Shown here piece by piece: positions 14,372 through 23,419 of a stretch of 33,147 nt of DNA. The notes under the pieces were generated by a model, which was given only the letters and a program-made list of their open reading frames with translations, was not told the DNA's origin and searched no databases. Both the position numbers and the translations under genes were made by a program. Numbering within the stretch: position 1 is the stretch's first letter; every line of letters begins with the position of its first letter. This DNA comes from an uncultured Faecalibacterium sp. (GTDB lineage Bacteria > Bacillota > Clostridia > Oscillospirales > Ruminococcaceae): NCBI GenBank assembly GCA_934526125.1, contig CAKSZU010000018.1, forward strand, positions 1 to 33,147. Reading direction: 5' to 3'.

Positions 14372-15445
14372 ATGAAGAAGATCACTCGGAGATCCATGCT
14401 CAAGGGCAGCGTTATGGCTGCTGCCGCTCTTGCACTCACCGCCTGCGGCGGCTCTTCCAGCAGCACCGCAGCTTCCTCCGGCAGCACGGCCGCTTCTGCA
14501 GGCAGCGTCGCAGCTTCCGCCGACGGCATCGGCTTCCCCAAGAACGAGACCATCACTCTGGTGGTCCCCGGTAAGGCAGGCGGCGGCTCTGACCTGGCCA
14601 TCCGTTATTACAGCGAGGGCCTGAACCGCATCTACGGCCTCAAGACCACCGTCACCAACTACGACTCCAACACCGTCGGCCACCAGACCGTTGCCAACGC
14701 TAAGCCGGACGGCACCACCCTGACGCTGGCTACCTCCGCCCTGAACATCCAGTACATCACCGGCAACGCCGAGGTCAACCCCATGACCGACTTCACCCTG
14801 ATCGCCTGCCTGCAGGACAACGGCTTCTCCACCCTGGCTGTGCCCAAGGATGCCCCCTACGATGACTTCGCAGGCTTCGTGGAGTACGCAAAGGCTCATC
14901 CCGGCGAGCTGAACGCCGGTATGCCCGCCGCCGGTGCAAACACCTTCCTGTTCGGCAAGCTGTGCGAAGCGACCGGCATCGAGCTGAACAAGGTCGAGTG
15001 CGCTTCCGAGTCCGACCGTCTGACCAACCTGGCCGGCGGCTTCATCGACATCGGCGTCGTGGGCCTGGGCAATGCGCAGGAGTACGAGAAAGCCGGTAAG
15101 CTGAAGGTCATCGGCACCGTCGCCGGTGACGGCATCACCATCAGCGAGTATCCCGACACCCTGCCCGACAACTACAAGACCCTGCAGGAGCAGGGCTTCC
15201 AGGACTGCTACATGCTGGTCTACCACTACCTGATGGGACCTGCCGGTATGGACGAGACCATGGTCCAGGAAATGAACGCCGCCATGCAGGCCGTCTGCGA
15301 GGACCCCACCGTCCACGACGGCATCGCCGGTATCGGCCACATCCCCGGCTGGCATGATCTGGAAGAGTCCGAAGAGCTGCACCAGAAAGAATACGACGAG
15401 ATGGTCGAGATCGCCAAGAACCTCGATATGTACGTCCAGGGCTGA
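14372..15445 (+). CDS. tctC: Tripartite tricarboxylate transporter substrate-binding lipoprotein
   Basis: A 357-residue extracytoplasmic binding protein of the TctC (Bug) family. A signal peptide with twin arginines (KKITRRSMLKG) leads to a lipobox LTAC with the cysteine at residue 25. A Ser/Ala/Thr-rich tether follows to about residue 50. The mature part shows the family opening ITLVVPGKAGGGSDLAIRYY and the loop following GMPAAGANTFLFGKL, which contact a carboxylate ligand. First gene of the nine-gene operon. Ligand unknown; the downstream GH28 and GH105 genes suggest an acidic pectin fragment rather than citrate. Confidence 0.93.
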   Translation: MKKITRRSMLKGSVMAAAALALTACGGSSSSTAASSGSTAASAGSVAASADGIGFPKNETITLVVPGKAGGGSDLAIRYYSEGLNRIYGLKTTVTNYDSNTVGHQTVANAKPDGTTLTLATSALNIQYITGNAEVNPMTDFTLIACLQDNGFSTLAVPKDAPYDDFAGFVEYAKAHPGELNAGMPAAGANTFLFGKLCEATGIELNKVECASESDRLTNLAGGFIDIGVVGLGNAQEYEKAGKLKVIGTVAGDGITISEYPDTLPDNYKTLQEQGFQDCYMLVYHYLMGPAGMDETMVQEMNAAMQAVCEDPTVHDGIAGIGHIPGWHDLEESEELHQKEYDEMVEIAKNLDMYVQG

Positions 15446-15474
15446 TAAAATAAGTCTTACCCGCACCGACAGAG

Positions 15475-15508
15475 GGCCCGCGAGGGCCGGATGAAGGTGT
15501 ACTCCTTC
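15475..15508 (+). ncRNA. Candidate structured RNA motif, copy 2
   Basis: Hairpin one: GGCCC (15475-15479), GCGA tetraloop, GGGCC (15484-15488). Hairpin two: GAAGG (15493-15497), loop TGTACT, CCTTC (15504-15508). The second hairpin nearly repeats copy 1; the first has a different sequence but the same place. The 3' arm CTCCTTC is complementary to Shine-Dalgarno sequences. A terminator follows after 6 nt. Confidence 0.4.
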
Positions 15509-15514
15509 TAACGG

Positions 15515-15547
15515 ATAGCCCGGAGATCTTCACTCCGGGCTATTTTT
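15515..15547 (+). terminator. Terminator between tctC and tctB
   Basis: ATAGCCCGGAG (15515-15525) pairs perfectly with CTCCGGGCTAT (15533-15543), then five T. As in the ABC operon at the start of the window, it sits after the binding-protein gene and should raise its level relative to the membrane subunits. Confidence 0.85.
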
Positions 15548-15568
15548 GAGAAAAAGAGAGGTATCTTC

Positions 15569-16039
15569 ATGAAAATGAGACGCGATATGGCCACAGGCAT
15601 CGTGGGTCTTGCTACCTGTGTGTTCTTCTTCATCATGACCCAGCAGGTCCGCCAGCCGGTCAACCTGTTGGAGCCGGGCCCCCGGCTTCTGCCCTATGTA
15701 GCCCTGTTCCTGATCGGCATCAGCTCCATCGCCCTGATCATCCGGGGCTACAAGGACCGTGCCGTGGAGGAAAAGCCCTACTTCCCCAAGGGCGGCGTGA
15801 AAAAGGTGACCAAGAGCTTCCTGATGCTGGTGGTCTACGCCATCGCAATGACCTATCTGGGCTTTGTGATCACTACGCCGTTCGCCACGGCAGCGTTCAT
15901 CTATGATCTGCGCGGCAACAGCGAAGTCAAGCCCGTCTCCACGGCGATCATCTCGGTGGTGGTCACGGCAGTGCTTTACGCAATGTTCGTGTTCGCTTTT
16001 CAGATCAAGCTGCCTGCCGGTGTCCTGTTCGGCGGCTGA
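15569..16039 (+). CDS. tctB: Tripartite tricarboxylate transporter small membrane subunit TctB
   Basis: A 156-residue protein with about four hydrophobic segments, matching the small TctB subunit in size and topology. GAGAGG lies 7 nt before the ATG. The first helix region (DMATGIVGLATCVFFFIM) and the ELGPRLLPY-like LEPGPRLLPYVALFLIG are typical of the family. It lies 13 nt before tctA. Confidence 0.9.
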   Translation: MKMRRDMATGIVGLATCVFFFIMTQQVRQPVNLLEPGPRLLPYVALFLIGISSIALIIRGYKDRAVEEKPYFPKGGVKKVTKSFLMLVVYAIAMTYLGFVITTPFATAAFIYDLRGNSEVKPVSTAIISVVVTAVLYAMFVFAFQIKLPAGVLFGG

Positions 16040-16052
16040 GGAGGGAAAATAA

Positions 16053-17585
16053 ATGGCTGCATATCTTTCTGCGCTGCTGGTCTGCCTGAAACCGCTGAAC
16101 CTGCTTCTGATCTTTGCAATGGTTTCGCTGGGCATCGTGTTCGGTGCCATCCCGGGTCTGTCCGCTACTCTGGGCATTGCACTGCTGCTGCCCATCACCT
16201 TCGGTCTGTCCACCGAGACGTCCTTCGTCATGCTGCTGGCCATCTGGATCGGCGGCGTGTCCGGTACCTTCATCTCCGCCGTCCTGATCGGCATCCCCGG
16301 TTCGTCCTCCGCCATTGCCACCTGCTTTGACGGCTACCCCATGACCAAGAAGGGTCAGGCGGGCAAGGCGCTGGGCATCGGCATGACGGCATCCTTCATC
16401 GGCACGGTGGGCTCCGTGGCCATCGCAACGGTGCTGTCTCCCATCATCGCCGAGGCTGCCCTGCATCTGGGCCCCTGGGAGTACTTCTCCCTCTGCTTCT
16501 GCGCCATTACCCTGATCGCCTCCCTGTCCAAGGGCAACATCTTCAAGGGCATCATGTCCGCCGGCATCGGCCTGCTGATGGGCTGCATCGGCATGGACCC
16601 CATCAACGGTGCGACCCGTTTCACCTTCGGCAATGTCTACCTGACCTCCGGCATCAGTACGGTGGCTCAGATGCTGGGTATGTTCGCCATGTGCCAGATC
16701 ATCCGCGACAACGCCAAGGGCGAGGCCAAGATGCCGGATGTGGACGTCAAGAACATGAAGGGTCTGGGCGTCGGCTTCAAGGATATCATCGAGAACATCA
16801 AGACCATCGCCTTTGCCTTCCTGTCCGGTCTGTGGATCGGCTTCCTGCCGGGCATGGGCTCCGGCATCTCCAACATGGTCGCTTATGGCTACGCCAAGGG
16901 CATCAGCAAGGAACCCGAAAGCTTCGGCAAGGGCAACCCCGCCGGTGTCTGGGCCTCTGAGACCGCCAACAACGCTTCTCTGGGCGGCGCCCTGATCCCC
17001 ATGATGGCTCTGGGCATCCCCGGCGACGGCATCACCGCCATGCTGATCGCAGGTCTGACCATCCACGGCCTGCAGGCCGGTCCGCTGTTCATGACCGAGC
17101 AGCCCGACCTCGCCATGCTGATCTTTGCCTGCGTCATGGTCTCCGCCATCGTCACCTACATCATCCAGATCATCACCAAGCGCTGGTTCCCGTACATCCT
17201 CAAGATCCCTTATCACTACCTGTACACCGTGATCCTGGTCATCAGCTTCATCGGCGGCTACGGCATCTCCAACACCATGTTCAACATCTACGTCATGCTG
17301 GCCCTCTGCCTGCTGTCCCTGTTCATGAGCGTGGCCGGTCTGCCCACCAGCCCGCTGGTGCTGGCCTTCATCCTGTCCAGCAAGCTGGAGCGCTACTTCC
17401 GTCAGGGCATCAGCTATGCCCACGGCAGCTACGCACCCTTCTTCACCCGTCCCATCTCCCTGATCCTGCTGATCGTCTCCGTCTTCTGCGTGTTCTGGCC
17501 CTACATCTCCGATCACCTCAAGGCCAAGAAGGCTGCAAAGAACGCTGCCCCCGCAGCTGCCGATGTGGACGTGAACGATGACTGA
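16053..17585 (+). CDS. tctA: Tripartite tricarboxylate transporter large permease TctA
   Basis: A 510-residue permease with about ten to twelve membrane segments. Conserved TctA motifs are visible near the N-terminus (GIVFGAIPGLSATLGIALLLP; GGVSGTFISAVLIGIPGSSSAIATCFDGYPM) and their mirrored repeat in the second half (SETANNASLGGALIPMMALGIPGDGITAMLI). Ion-coupled secondary uptake is the family mechanism. GAGGAGGG precedes the ATG. The end overlaps the next gene by 8 nt (ATGACTGA), so the hydrolase is translationally coupled to the transporter. Confidence 0.95.
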   Translation: MAAYLSALLVCLKPLNLLLIFAMVSLGIVFGAIPGLSATLGIALLLPITFGLSTETSFVMLLAIWIGGVSGTFISAVLIGIPGSSSAIATCFDGYPMTKKGQAGKALGIGMTASFIGTVGSVAIATVLSPIIAEAALHLGPWEYFSLCFCAITLIASLSKGNIFKGIMSAGIGLLMGCIGMDPINGATRFTFGNVYLTSGISTVAQMLGMFAMCQIIRDNAKGEAKMPDVDVKNMKGLGVGFKDIIENIKTIAFAFLSGLWIGFLPGMGSGISNMVAYGYAKGISKEPESFGKGNPAGVWASETANNASLGGALIPMMALGIPGDGITAMLIAGLTIHGLQAGPLFMTEQPDLAMLIFACVMVSAIVTYIIQIITKRWFPYILKIPYHYLYTVILVISFIGGYGISNTMFNIYVMLALCLLSLFMSVAGLPTSPLVLAFILSSKLERYFRQGISYAHGSYAPFFTRPISLILLIVSVFCVFWPYISDHLKAKKAAKNAAPAAADVDVNDD

Positions 17586-18693
17586 TCCGGAACGGATGCC
17601 CGCCCCGGAGCGGGTCTATGGGTCCCTTTCCTCCATGCTGCGCAAGTATGACCGCTATGCCCGCAAGGATGCGTTCTGCGGTCAGACGCCGCAGGAGTTC
17701 GAAGCCTGGCGCGCCCGGACCCGGGCGCTGCTGCACGAACTGCTGGGGACCGACAAAATGGAGCGCTGCGCACCGCAGCCCCGGCAGACGGAGACCGTCC
17801 TGCTGGAGCAGGGCATCCGGCGGGAACACTGGCGCATCCAGGTGGAACCGGATGTCTGGATGACCCTGTTCCTTCTGGTGCCGGAAAATACCGACGCCGG
17901 GACGCCGGTCGTCCTGTGCCCGCCGGGCCACAACGGCGCCGGAAAATACTCGGTGGCCGGTGTGCGGGACTACCCGCCCATCGCCGAAAAAATCGACCAT
18001 TACCATTATGACTACGGCCTTCAGCTGGCAAAGCTGGGCTGCGTGGCGGTCTGTCCGGACTGCCGCGGCTTCGGCGAGCGCCGCGAGGACGCCGAGGACC
18101 CGCAGCGCCTGCCGGAGGGGCTGAAAGGCGACTGCTACCGTCTGGCCCACATGGGCGAGCCTTTGGGGATCCCCGTGATCGGGGTGCTCACCTGGGATCT
18201 GGCCCGTCTCATCGACTGGCTGGAAGCGGAAGGGCGTTTCAGCACAGAGCGTCTGGGCGTCCTGGGCTTTTCGGGCGGCGGGATGCAGGCGCTGTGGCTC
18301 GCCGCACTGGACGACCGGGTGCAGTATGCGGCGGTCAGCGGGTATCTGTACGGATACCGGGATGCCCTGCTGACGCTGAACAGCAACTGCTCGTGCAACT
18401 ATGTGCCGCACCTGTGGGAGCATCTGGACATGGGAGACATCGCCAGCCTGATCGCGCCCCGCCCCCTGTGGGTGCAGTCCTGCCGGGAGGATCGGCTCAA
18501 CGGCCCCCGCGGCGTGGTCAACGCCGAGGAGCAGGTGGCCGTGGCGCACAGCGCCTACGCCCTGCTGGGGGCGCAGGACCGTCTCCTGCACGAGATCTGC
18601 CCGGGGGCGCACCAGTGGCACGAAGAGCATCTCCCGGAAAATCTGGCATTTCTTCTCAGGCATTCTGTTGACCCGGAGTGCGACAAAGCGTAA
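17578..18693 (+). CDS. Alpha/beta hydrolase, probable carbohydrate esterase
   Basis: A 371-residue cytoplasmic alpha/beta hydrolase with no signal peptide. The nucleophile elbow reads GFSGGG, with the serine near residue 235. An oxyanion-type PPGHNGAG stretch and a C-terminal histidine (PGAHQWHEEH) complete the likely triad. It resembles the acetyl-xylan-esterase/abhydrolase_7 group. Translationally coupled to tctA and followed by GH28 and GH105, it may remove acetyl, methyl or phenolic esters from imported acidic oligosaccharides. Substrate is inferred from context only. Confidence 0.82.
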   Translation: MTDPERMPAPERVYGSLSSMLRKYDRYARKDAFCGQTPQEFEAWRARTRALLHELLGTDKMERCAPQPRQTETVLLEQGIRREHWRIQVEPDVWMTLFLLVPENTDAGTPVVLCPPGHNGAGKYSVAGVRDYPPIAEKIDHYHYDYGLQLAKLGCVAVCPDCRGFGERREDAEDPQRLPEGLKGDCYRLAHMGEPLGIPVIGVLTWDLARLIDWLEAEGRFSTERLGVLGFSGGGMQALWLAALDDRVQYAAVSGYLYGYRDALLTLNSNCSCNYVPHLWEHLDMGDIASLIAPRPLWVQSCREDRLNGPRGVVNAEEQVAVAHSAYALLGAQDRLLHEICPGAHQWHEEHLPENLAFLLRHSVDPECDKA

Positions 18694-18710
18694 GTAAGGG
18701 AGTTTTCCCC

Positions 18711-20750
18711 ATGAAAAAGAACGAGCTGCGAAACAGGATCCTGTCGGTGATCGAACTGCCCCGGATCGGGAAAAACGAGATGCAGGCAGAACCGGACCCG
18801 GGCAGGGTCCAGACGAAACAGCTGCAGGCGGCCATCGACGCCCTGAGCGAAGCAGGCGGCGGACGCCTGATCCTGCAGGCGGGCGTCTACCGCACCGGAG
18901 CGCTGCACCTGAAAAGCGGCGTGGAGCTGCACCTTGCATCCAGAGACACTCTGGTGCAGTTTGTGGCGGAAGATCCGGAACAGAACTATCCGCTGGTGTT
19001 CTCCCACTGGGAGGCCAGCCCCTGCTACAATTACAGCCCGCTGCTGTATGCCTGCGATGCGCAGGATATCGCCGTCACCGGCGAGGGCGTACTGGACGGC
19101 GGCGCGGATGCCGACCACTGGTGGAACTGGCACCATCAGGTGGAGGATTCCTGGTCGGAGGACAAAACGGACCTGCAATTGCCGGACCGCTGCGCCCTGC
19201 GCCGGATGAATCTGGAGGGTGTGCCAGTTGAAAAACGGATCTTCGGCGCGGGCCATTTCCTGCGGCCGAACTTCTTCCAGCCCATCCGCTGCAGCCGGGT
19301 GCTGCTGCAGGGGGTCACCCTGCGCAACAGCCCGATGTGGCAGCTGAACCCGGTGATGTGCCAAAGCGTTGTGGTGGACGGCGTGACGCTTTCCAGCCAC
19401 GGTGCTAACAACGACGGCTGCGACCCGGAAAGCTGCAGCGGCGTCTGGATCAAACGCTGCCGCTTCGACACGGGCGACGACTGCATCAGCCTCAAGTCCG
19501 GGCGGGACCGGGACGGCAGGGAAGCGAACATCCCCTGCCAGAACGTCCTGATCGAACACAACGAATTTGCGGACGGCCACGGCGGGGTGGCGCTGGGCAG
19601 TGAGATGAGCGGCGGCATCTACAATGTGCTGGCCTGCGACAACCACTTCTCCAGCCCGAACCTGACCTATGCACTGCGCCTCAAGACCAATGCCCGGCGG
19701 GGCGGCGCGGTGAAACAGATCATGCTCTGCGACAGCGAGATGGACCATGTCCACGGGGCGGCCGTCCACGGCACCATGCTGTACGAGGACGGCCGCAACG
19801 GCGACAGCCTGCCGGTGTTCCGGGAGATCACCATCGAGAACATCAAAGCCCAGGGCGGCGACTACGGCATTTTTCTGGAAGCTTTCCCGGAAGTGCCCAT
19901 CACGGGGCTGACCCTCCGCAACATTGAGATCGACGGTGTGCATCAGTGCCTGCGGAGCATGAACTGGAAGGACGCCGTGGTGGAGAACGTGGTCATCAAC
20001 GGCAAGCGCTTCCCGCGCCCGGGCTATGTGCGCATCCTGGGGGTGCCCAGTGCGGGTGCGGCAGTCCGCGCCAGCGCCGAAAGCTGCGGTGCGCAGGAGG
20101 CCATGACCTTCCGCTGGGAGTGCTCGGCGGATGGGAAAACCTGGAAGCCCTGCGGGGACACCCCGGAGCTGGCCGTGCCCGGCGGGGCCGCCTTTGTGCG
20201 GGTCTGCGCCTCGGATGCGGCGGGCAGCCGGGAACAGAGTCGGGCTTACCGGGTCCTGCCGCAGGCAGCACAGGGCGCAGCCGCGCGGTGCTGCTGCCGC
20301 GGGATGCTGGACTGCCCGGAGATCCCGCGTCCGGAACAGCCGGTCACCCGTCTGGAGCTGGCCGGGATGCTGCTGCCGCTGGCCGATCCTTCGCTGCCCC
20401 TGCCTGCGCTGCAGGATACGGCAGATACGGCGGCCCGCTGCGCGGCGGCAAACAGCTTCTTCCCGCTGAAGGACGGCTGCTTTGCGCCGCAGCGCACCGT
20501 CACCCGTCAGGAGATGGCGACGGTGGCGATGCAGGCCTGCGGGGTCAATTACCGCAACGCTTCCAGTACCATGCCGGTCTGCACCGACGTGGAAAAGGTG
20601 GCAAACAACTACGGCACCAACGTGGCACGCGCCCTGTATTTCGGGTTTATGCAGCTGGAACCGGACGGGCGTTTCGACCCCGAACGGCTGGTCAGCCGGG
20701 CGGAGGCTGTGGAGATCCTGAACCGTGTGGCGGATTTTGCCGGGCTGTGA
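18711..20750 (+). CDS. GH28 polygalacturonase-like protein with C-terminal Ig-like and SLH-like regions
   Basis: A 679-residue protein. The ATG at 18711 was chosen for its AAGGGAG site over an in-frame ATG at 18678 inside the preceding gene. The GH28 beta-helix covers about residues 30-435. Catalytic landmarks are NNDG (233-236), TGDD (254-257), GHG (289-291) and RLK (323-325). Residues about 440-515 look Ig-like (FRWECSADGKTW). About 540-675 hold two SLH-like repeats (TRQEMATVAMQACG; PDGRFDPERLVSRAEAVEILNRV). There is no signal peptide, odd for SLH-type modules. Likely an exo-acting galacturonosidase on imported oligomers; GH28 also includes rhamnogalacturonases. Confidence 0.88.
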   Translation: MKKNELRNRILSVIELPRIGKNEMQAEPDPGRVQTKQLQAAIDALSEAGGGRLILQAGVYRTGALHLKSGVELHLASRDTLVQFVAEDPEQNYPLVFSHWEASPCYNYSPLLYACDAQDIAVTGEGVLDGGADADHWWNWHHQVEDSWSEDKTDLQLPDRCALRRMNLEGVPVEKRIFGAGHFLRPNFFQPIRCSRVLLQGVTLRNSPMWQLNPVMCQSVVVDGVTLSSHGANNDGCDPESCSGVWIKRCRFDTGDDCISLKSGRDRDGREANIPCQNVLIEHNEFADGHGGVALGSEMSGGIYNVLACDNHFSSPNLTYALRLKTNARRGGAVKQIMLCDSEMDHVHGAAVHGTMLYEDGRNGDSLPVFREITIENIKAQGGDYGIFLEAFPEVPITGLTLRNIEIDGVHQCLRSMNWKDAVVENVVINGKRFPRPGYVRILGVPSAGAAVRASAESCGAQEAMTFRWECSADGKTWKPCGDTPELAVPGGAAFVRVCASDAAGSREQSRAYRVLPQAAQGAAARCCCRGMLDCPEIPRPEQPVTRLELAGMLLPLADPSLPLPALQDTADTAARCAAANSFFPLKDGCFAPQRTVTRQEMATVAMQACGVNYRNASSTMPVCTDVEKVANNYGTNVARALYFGFMQLEPDGRFDPERLVSRAEAVEILNRVADFAGL

Positions 20751-20766
20751 AAAGGAGACAGAATTC

Positions 20767-21861
20767 ATGTGGCTGGAGTATTTTGAACAATATCTGGACC
20801 GGGTGTTTCCCCGTTTCCTGAACGAGAAACCCTGGAACTACAAAGACGACCTGTGCATGGTGGGTGCCTGGGACCTGCACCTTGCGACCGGGGACGACCG
20901 CTGGCTGGAGCCGGTGCGCTGGAATGCCGGGTTTCTGATGGATGAGGACGGCACCGTGGCCAACTGGGCTGCAGGCGAACACAACATCGACAAAGTCAGC
21001 TTCGGCAAGTCCATGCGCATCCTGCGGGATCTCACCGGGGAAGCGCGCTGGGCGGACGCCGTGACGCGGGCGTACCATATCCTGGACGATTACCCCCGTA
21101 CCGCGACCGGGAATTTCTGGCATAAGGACATCTACCCGGATCAGGTCTGGCTGGACGGCCTTTACATGGGCATGCCCTTCTATGCGGCCTGCCTTGCCGA
21201 GACCGGCGAGGACCGCTGGGACGATATCCTGGATCAGTTTGCATCGGCCCACCGGCTGCTGTGGGACGAAACGCTGGGCCTGTACCGGCACGCAAACGAC
21301 TGCTCCCGCAAAATGGAGTGGGCCGACCCCGTCACCGGCCAGAGCCCTGCGGTCTGGCTGAGGGCCGAGGGCTGGTTCCTGATGGCCCTTGCGGATACCT
21401 ATGAGATCGCAAAGGATCACACCCCCCGCGCACAGGAGCTGTGCCCGCTGCTGAAGGACGCGCTGGACCGCCTGATGCCCTATCAGGTGGAACAGACGAA
21501 GATGTTCCTGCAGGTGGTGGACCGGGCAGACCTTGCCGGGAATTACTCCGAGACGTCCGGCAGTGCCATGGCGGCCTACGCCCTGATGAAGGGCGCACGG
21601 CTGGGAATGCTGCCGGAGGAATACGGAAAACAGGGGAGCGAAGTCCTGGACGGAATCCGGGATACCTACCTGAAAAAGACGGATGCCGGCTGGGAGCTGC
21701 ACGGTATCTGCGCCAGCGCCGGGCTTGGCCCGGGGCCGGATCACCGCACCGACCGGACCGGAACGCCGGAATATTATCTGAGTGAAAAGCAGATGGTGGA
21801 CAACCAGCATGGCGCTGCCGCCTGCATGATGGCGGTCAGCGAACAGCTGCGCCGGAAGTGA
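20767..21861 (+). CDS. GH105 unsaturated rhamnogalacturonyl hydrolase
   Basis: A 364-residue cytoplasmic (alpha/alpha)6-barrel enzyme. The start follows AAAGGAG. The family motif around the catalytic aspartate reads [21 protein letters not shown], with Asp130 the likely acid. [16 protein letters not shown] and the C-terminal [11 protein letters not shown] are also typical. GH105 removes 4,5-unsaturated galacturonyl residues from the non-reducing end of pectin fragments made by lyases. Its presence implies that the imported substrate arrives as an unsaturated oligosaccharide. No signal peptide, like its GH28 neighbour. Confidence 0.9.
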   Translation: MWLEYFEQYLDRVFPRFLNEKPWNYKDDLCMVGAWDLHLATGDDRWLEPVRWNAGFLMDEDGTVANWAAGEHNIDKVSFGKSMRILRDLTGEARWADAVTRAYHILDDYPRTATGNFWHKDIYPDQVWLDGLYMGMPFYAACLAETGEDRWDDILDQFASAHRLLWDETLGLYRHANDCSRKMEWADPVTGQSPAVWLRAEGWFLMALADTYEIAKDHTPRAQELCPLLKDALDRLMPYQVEQTKMFLQVVDRADLAGNYSETSGSAMAAYALMKGARLGMLPEEYGKQGSEVLDGIRDTYLKKTDAGWELHGICASAGLGPGPDHRTDRTGTPEYYLSEKQMVDNQHGAAACMMAVSEQLRRK

Positions 21862-21871
21862 GGAAACGAGT

Positions 21872-23392
21872 ATGGCAGAACGTTTGAGCATCAAGATCAA
21901 AGATCAGGACAATGTCGTGGTCGCTGTCCACGACCTGCCCGCAGGCACCACGCTGGAAAGCGGCGTCGTCACCCGGGAAAAGATCCCCCAGGCCCACAAG
22001 ATCGCACTGGTGGATATCCCGGCCGGCGGCGAGATCATCCGCTATGGCGTGGTTCTGGGCTACGCCAAGAACGATATCCCGGCCGGCAGCTGGATCAATG
22101 AACATATGCTGGACCTGCCCGAGAGCCCGGCCCTGACCGATATGCCCTGGGGCACCAGCATCAAGACCCCGGACGAGCTGCCCACCCCGCCCCGCACGAC
22201 CTGGATGGGCTACCGCAACAAAGTCGGCCCTGCCGGTACCCGCAACCTGCTGGGCATCGTGACCACCGTGCAGTGCGCCGCCGGTGTGGTCAAGGTGGCC
22301 GTGGAGCGGATCAAAAAGGAACTGCTGCCCAAGTACCCCAACGTGGACGGTGTAGTGGCCATCACCCACCCCTATGGCTGCGGCGTGGCCATCAATGCCC
22401 CGCTGGCCTACATTCCCATCCGGGCAATCACCAACGTCATCCGCCACCCCAACTTCGGCGGTGAGATCATGGTGGTGGGTCTGGGCTGCGAAAAGCTGAC
22501 CTATGACCGGGTGCTGCCCCCGGAGGACATCACCCCCGAAAACTGCCTGACCCTGCAGGACTGGGAAGGCCACGATGCCATGATGCAGGCCATTCTGGAT
22601 ATGGCCGAGAAGAAGCTGCAGAAGCTGAACCTGCGCCGCCGTGAGGAGCTGCCCCTGAGTGAGCTGCTCATCGGCATGCAGTGCGGCGGCAGCGACGCCT
22701 TCTCCGGCATCACCGCCAACCCCAGCGCAGGCTATGCCGCCGATATGCTGGTCAAGGGCGGTGCTACCGTAATGTTCAGCGAGGTCACCGAGGTCCGCGA
22801 TGGTGTGCCCATGCTGGCCGCACGCTGCGTCAGCGCCGAGGTCCGGGACAAGCTGGCCGCCGAGATGAAGTGGTACGATGACTATCTGGCCGAGGGCGGC
22901 GTGGACCGTGACGCCAACCCCACCCCGGGCAACAAGAAGGGCGGCCTTGCCAACATTGTGGAAAAGGCCATGGGTTCCATCGCCAAGAGCGGCACCAGCC
23001 CCATCGTCGAAGTTCTTTCTCCGGCCGAAAAGCCTACGAAACACGGCCTGATCTTTGCCGCTACTCCCGCTTCCGATATCGTCTGCGGTCCCTCGCAGGT
23101 GGCCTCCGGCATCGGCCTGCAGGTGTTCATGACCGGCCGCGGCACCCCCTACGGGCTGGACGTCGCCCCGGTCATCAAGGTGTGCAGCCGCAACGAGATG
23201 AAGGATCACTGGTTCGACCTCATCGACATTTCGGCCGGTCACATCGCCACCGGCGAAGCCACCATCGCGGATGTCGGTACCGAGATCTTCAACCTTATTC
23301 TGGATGTGGCCAGCGGCACCAAGCAGCCGTACAGTGACCAGTACGGCTTCCACAACGATATGTGCATCTTCAACCCGGCACCCATTACCTGA
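21872..23392 (+). CDS. garD: Galactarate dehydratase
   Basis: A 506-residue enzyme of the UxaA/GarD family. An N-terminal SAF-like domain (about 1-95) joins a large catalytic domain. It resembles E. coli GarD along its length by memory: [31 protein letters not shown]-like [55 protein letters not shown] and the final FNPAPIT. GarD dehydrates galactarate to 5-keto-4-deoxy-glucarate using iron. Altronate dehydratase is a relative but less similar. No aldolase or uronate dehydrogenase is seen in the window, so the pathway must be completed elsewhere. Confidence 0.9.
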   Translation: MAERLSIKIKDQDNVVVAVHDLPAGTTLESGVVTREKIPQAHKIALVDIPAGGEIIRYGVVLGYAKNDIPAGSWINEHMLDLPESPALTDMPWGTSIKTPDELPTPPRTTWMGYRNKVGPAGTRNLLGIVTTVQCAAGVVKVAVERIKKELLPKYPNVDGVVAITHPYGCGVAINAPLAYIPIRAITNVIRHPNFGGEIMVVGLGCEKLTYDRVLPPEDITPENCLTLQDWEGHDAMMQAILDMAEKKLQKLNLRRREELPLSELLIGMQCGGSDAFSGITANPSAGYAADMLVKGGATVMFSEVTEVRDGVPMLAARCVSAEVRDKLAAEMKWYDDYLAEGGVDRDANPTPGNKKGGLANIVEKAMGSIAKSGTSPIVEVLSPAEKPTKHGLIFAATPASDIVCGPSQVASGIGLQVFMTGRGTPYGLDVAPVIKVCSRNEMKDHWFDLIDISAGHIATGEATIADVGTEIFNLILDVASGTKQPYSDQYGFHNDMCIFNPAPIT

Positions 23393-23419
23393 GCGGCCTG
23401 CGGAAAAGGAGAGACCCCG

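Noticed and set aside
16005..17516. A 503-codon reverse frame rich in Asp, Gly, His and Gln
   Set aside because: Shadow of tctA caused by strong codon bias; the low-complexity composition is an artefact.
16053..17585. Repeated GGCATC/GGCATG-rich strings in tctA as tandem DNA repeats
   Set aside because: They reflect Gly-Ile and Gly-Met codons in membrane helices, not a DNA repeat.
18555..20768. A 737-codon reverse frame
   Set aside because: Antisense to the GH28 gene with no family resemblance.
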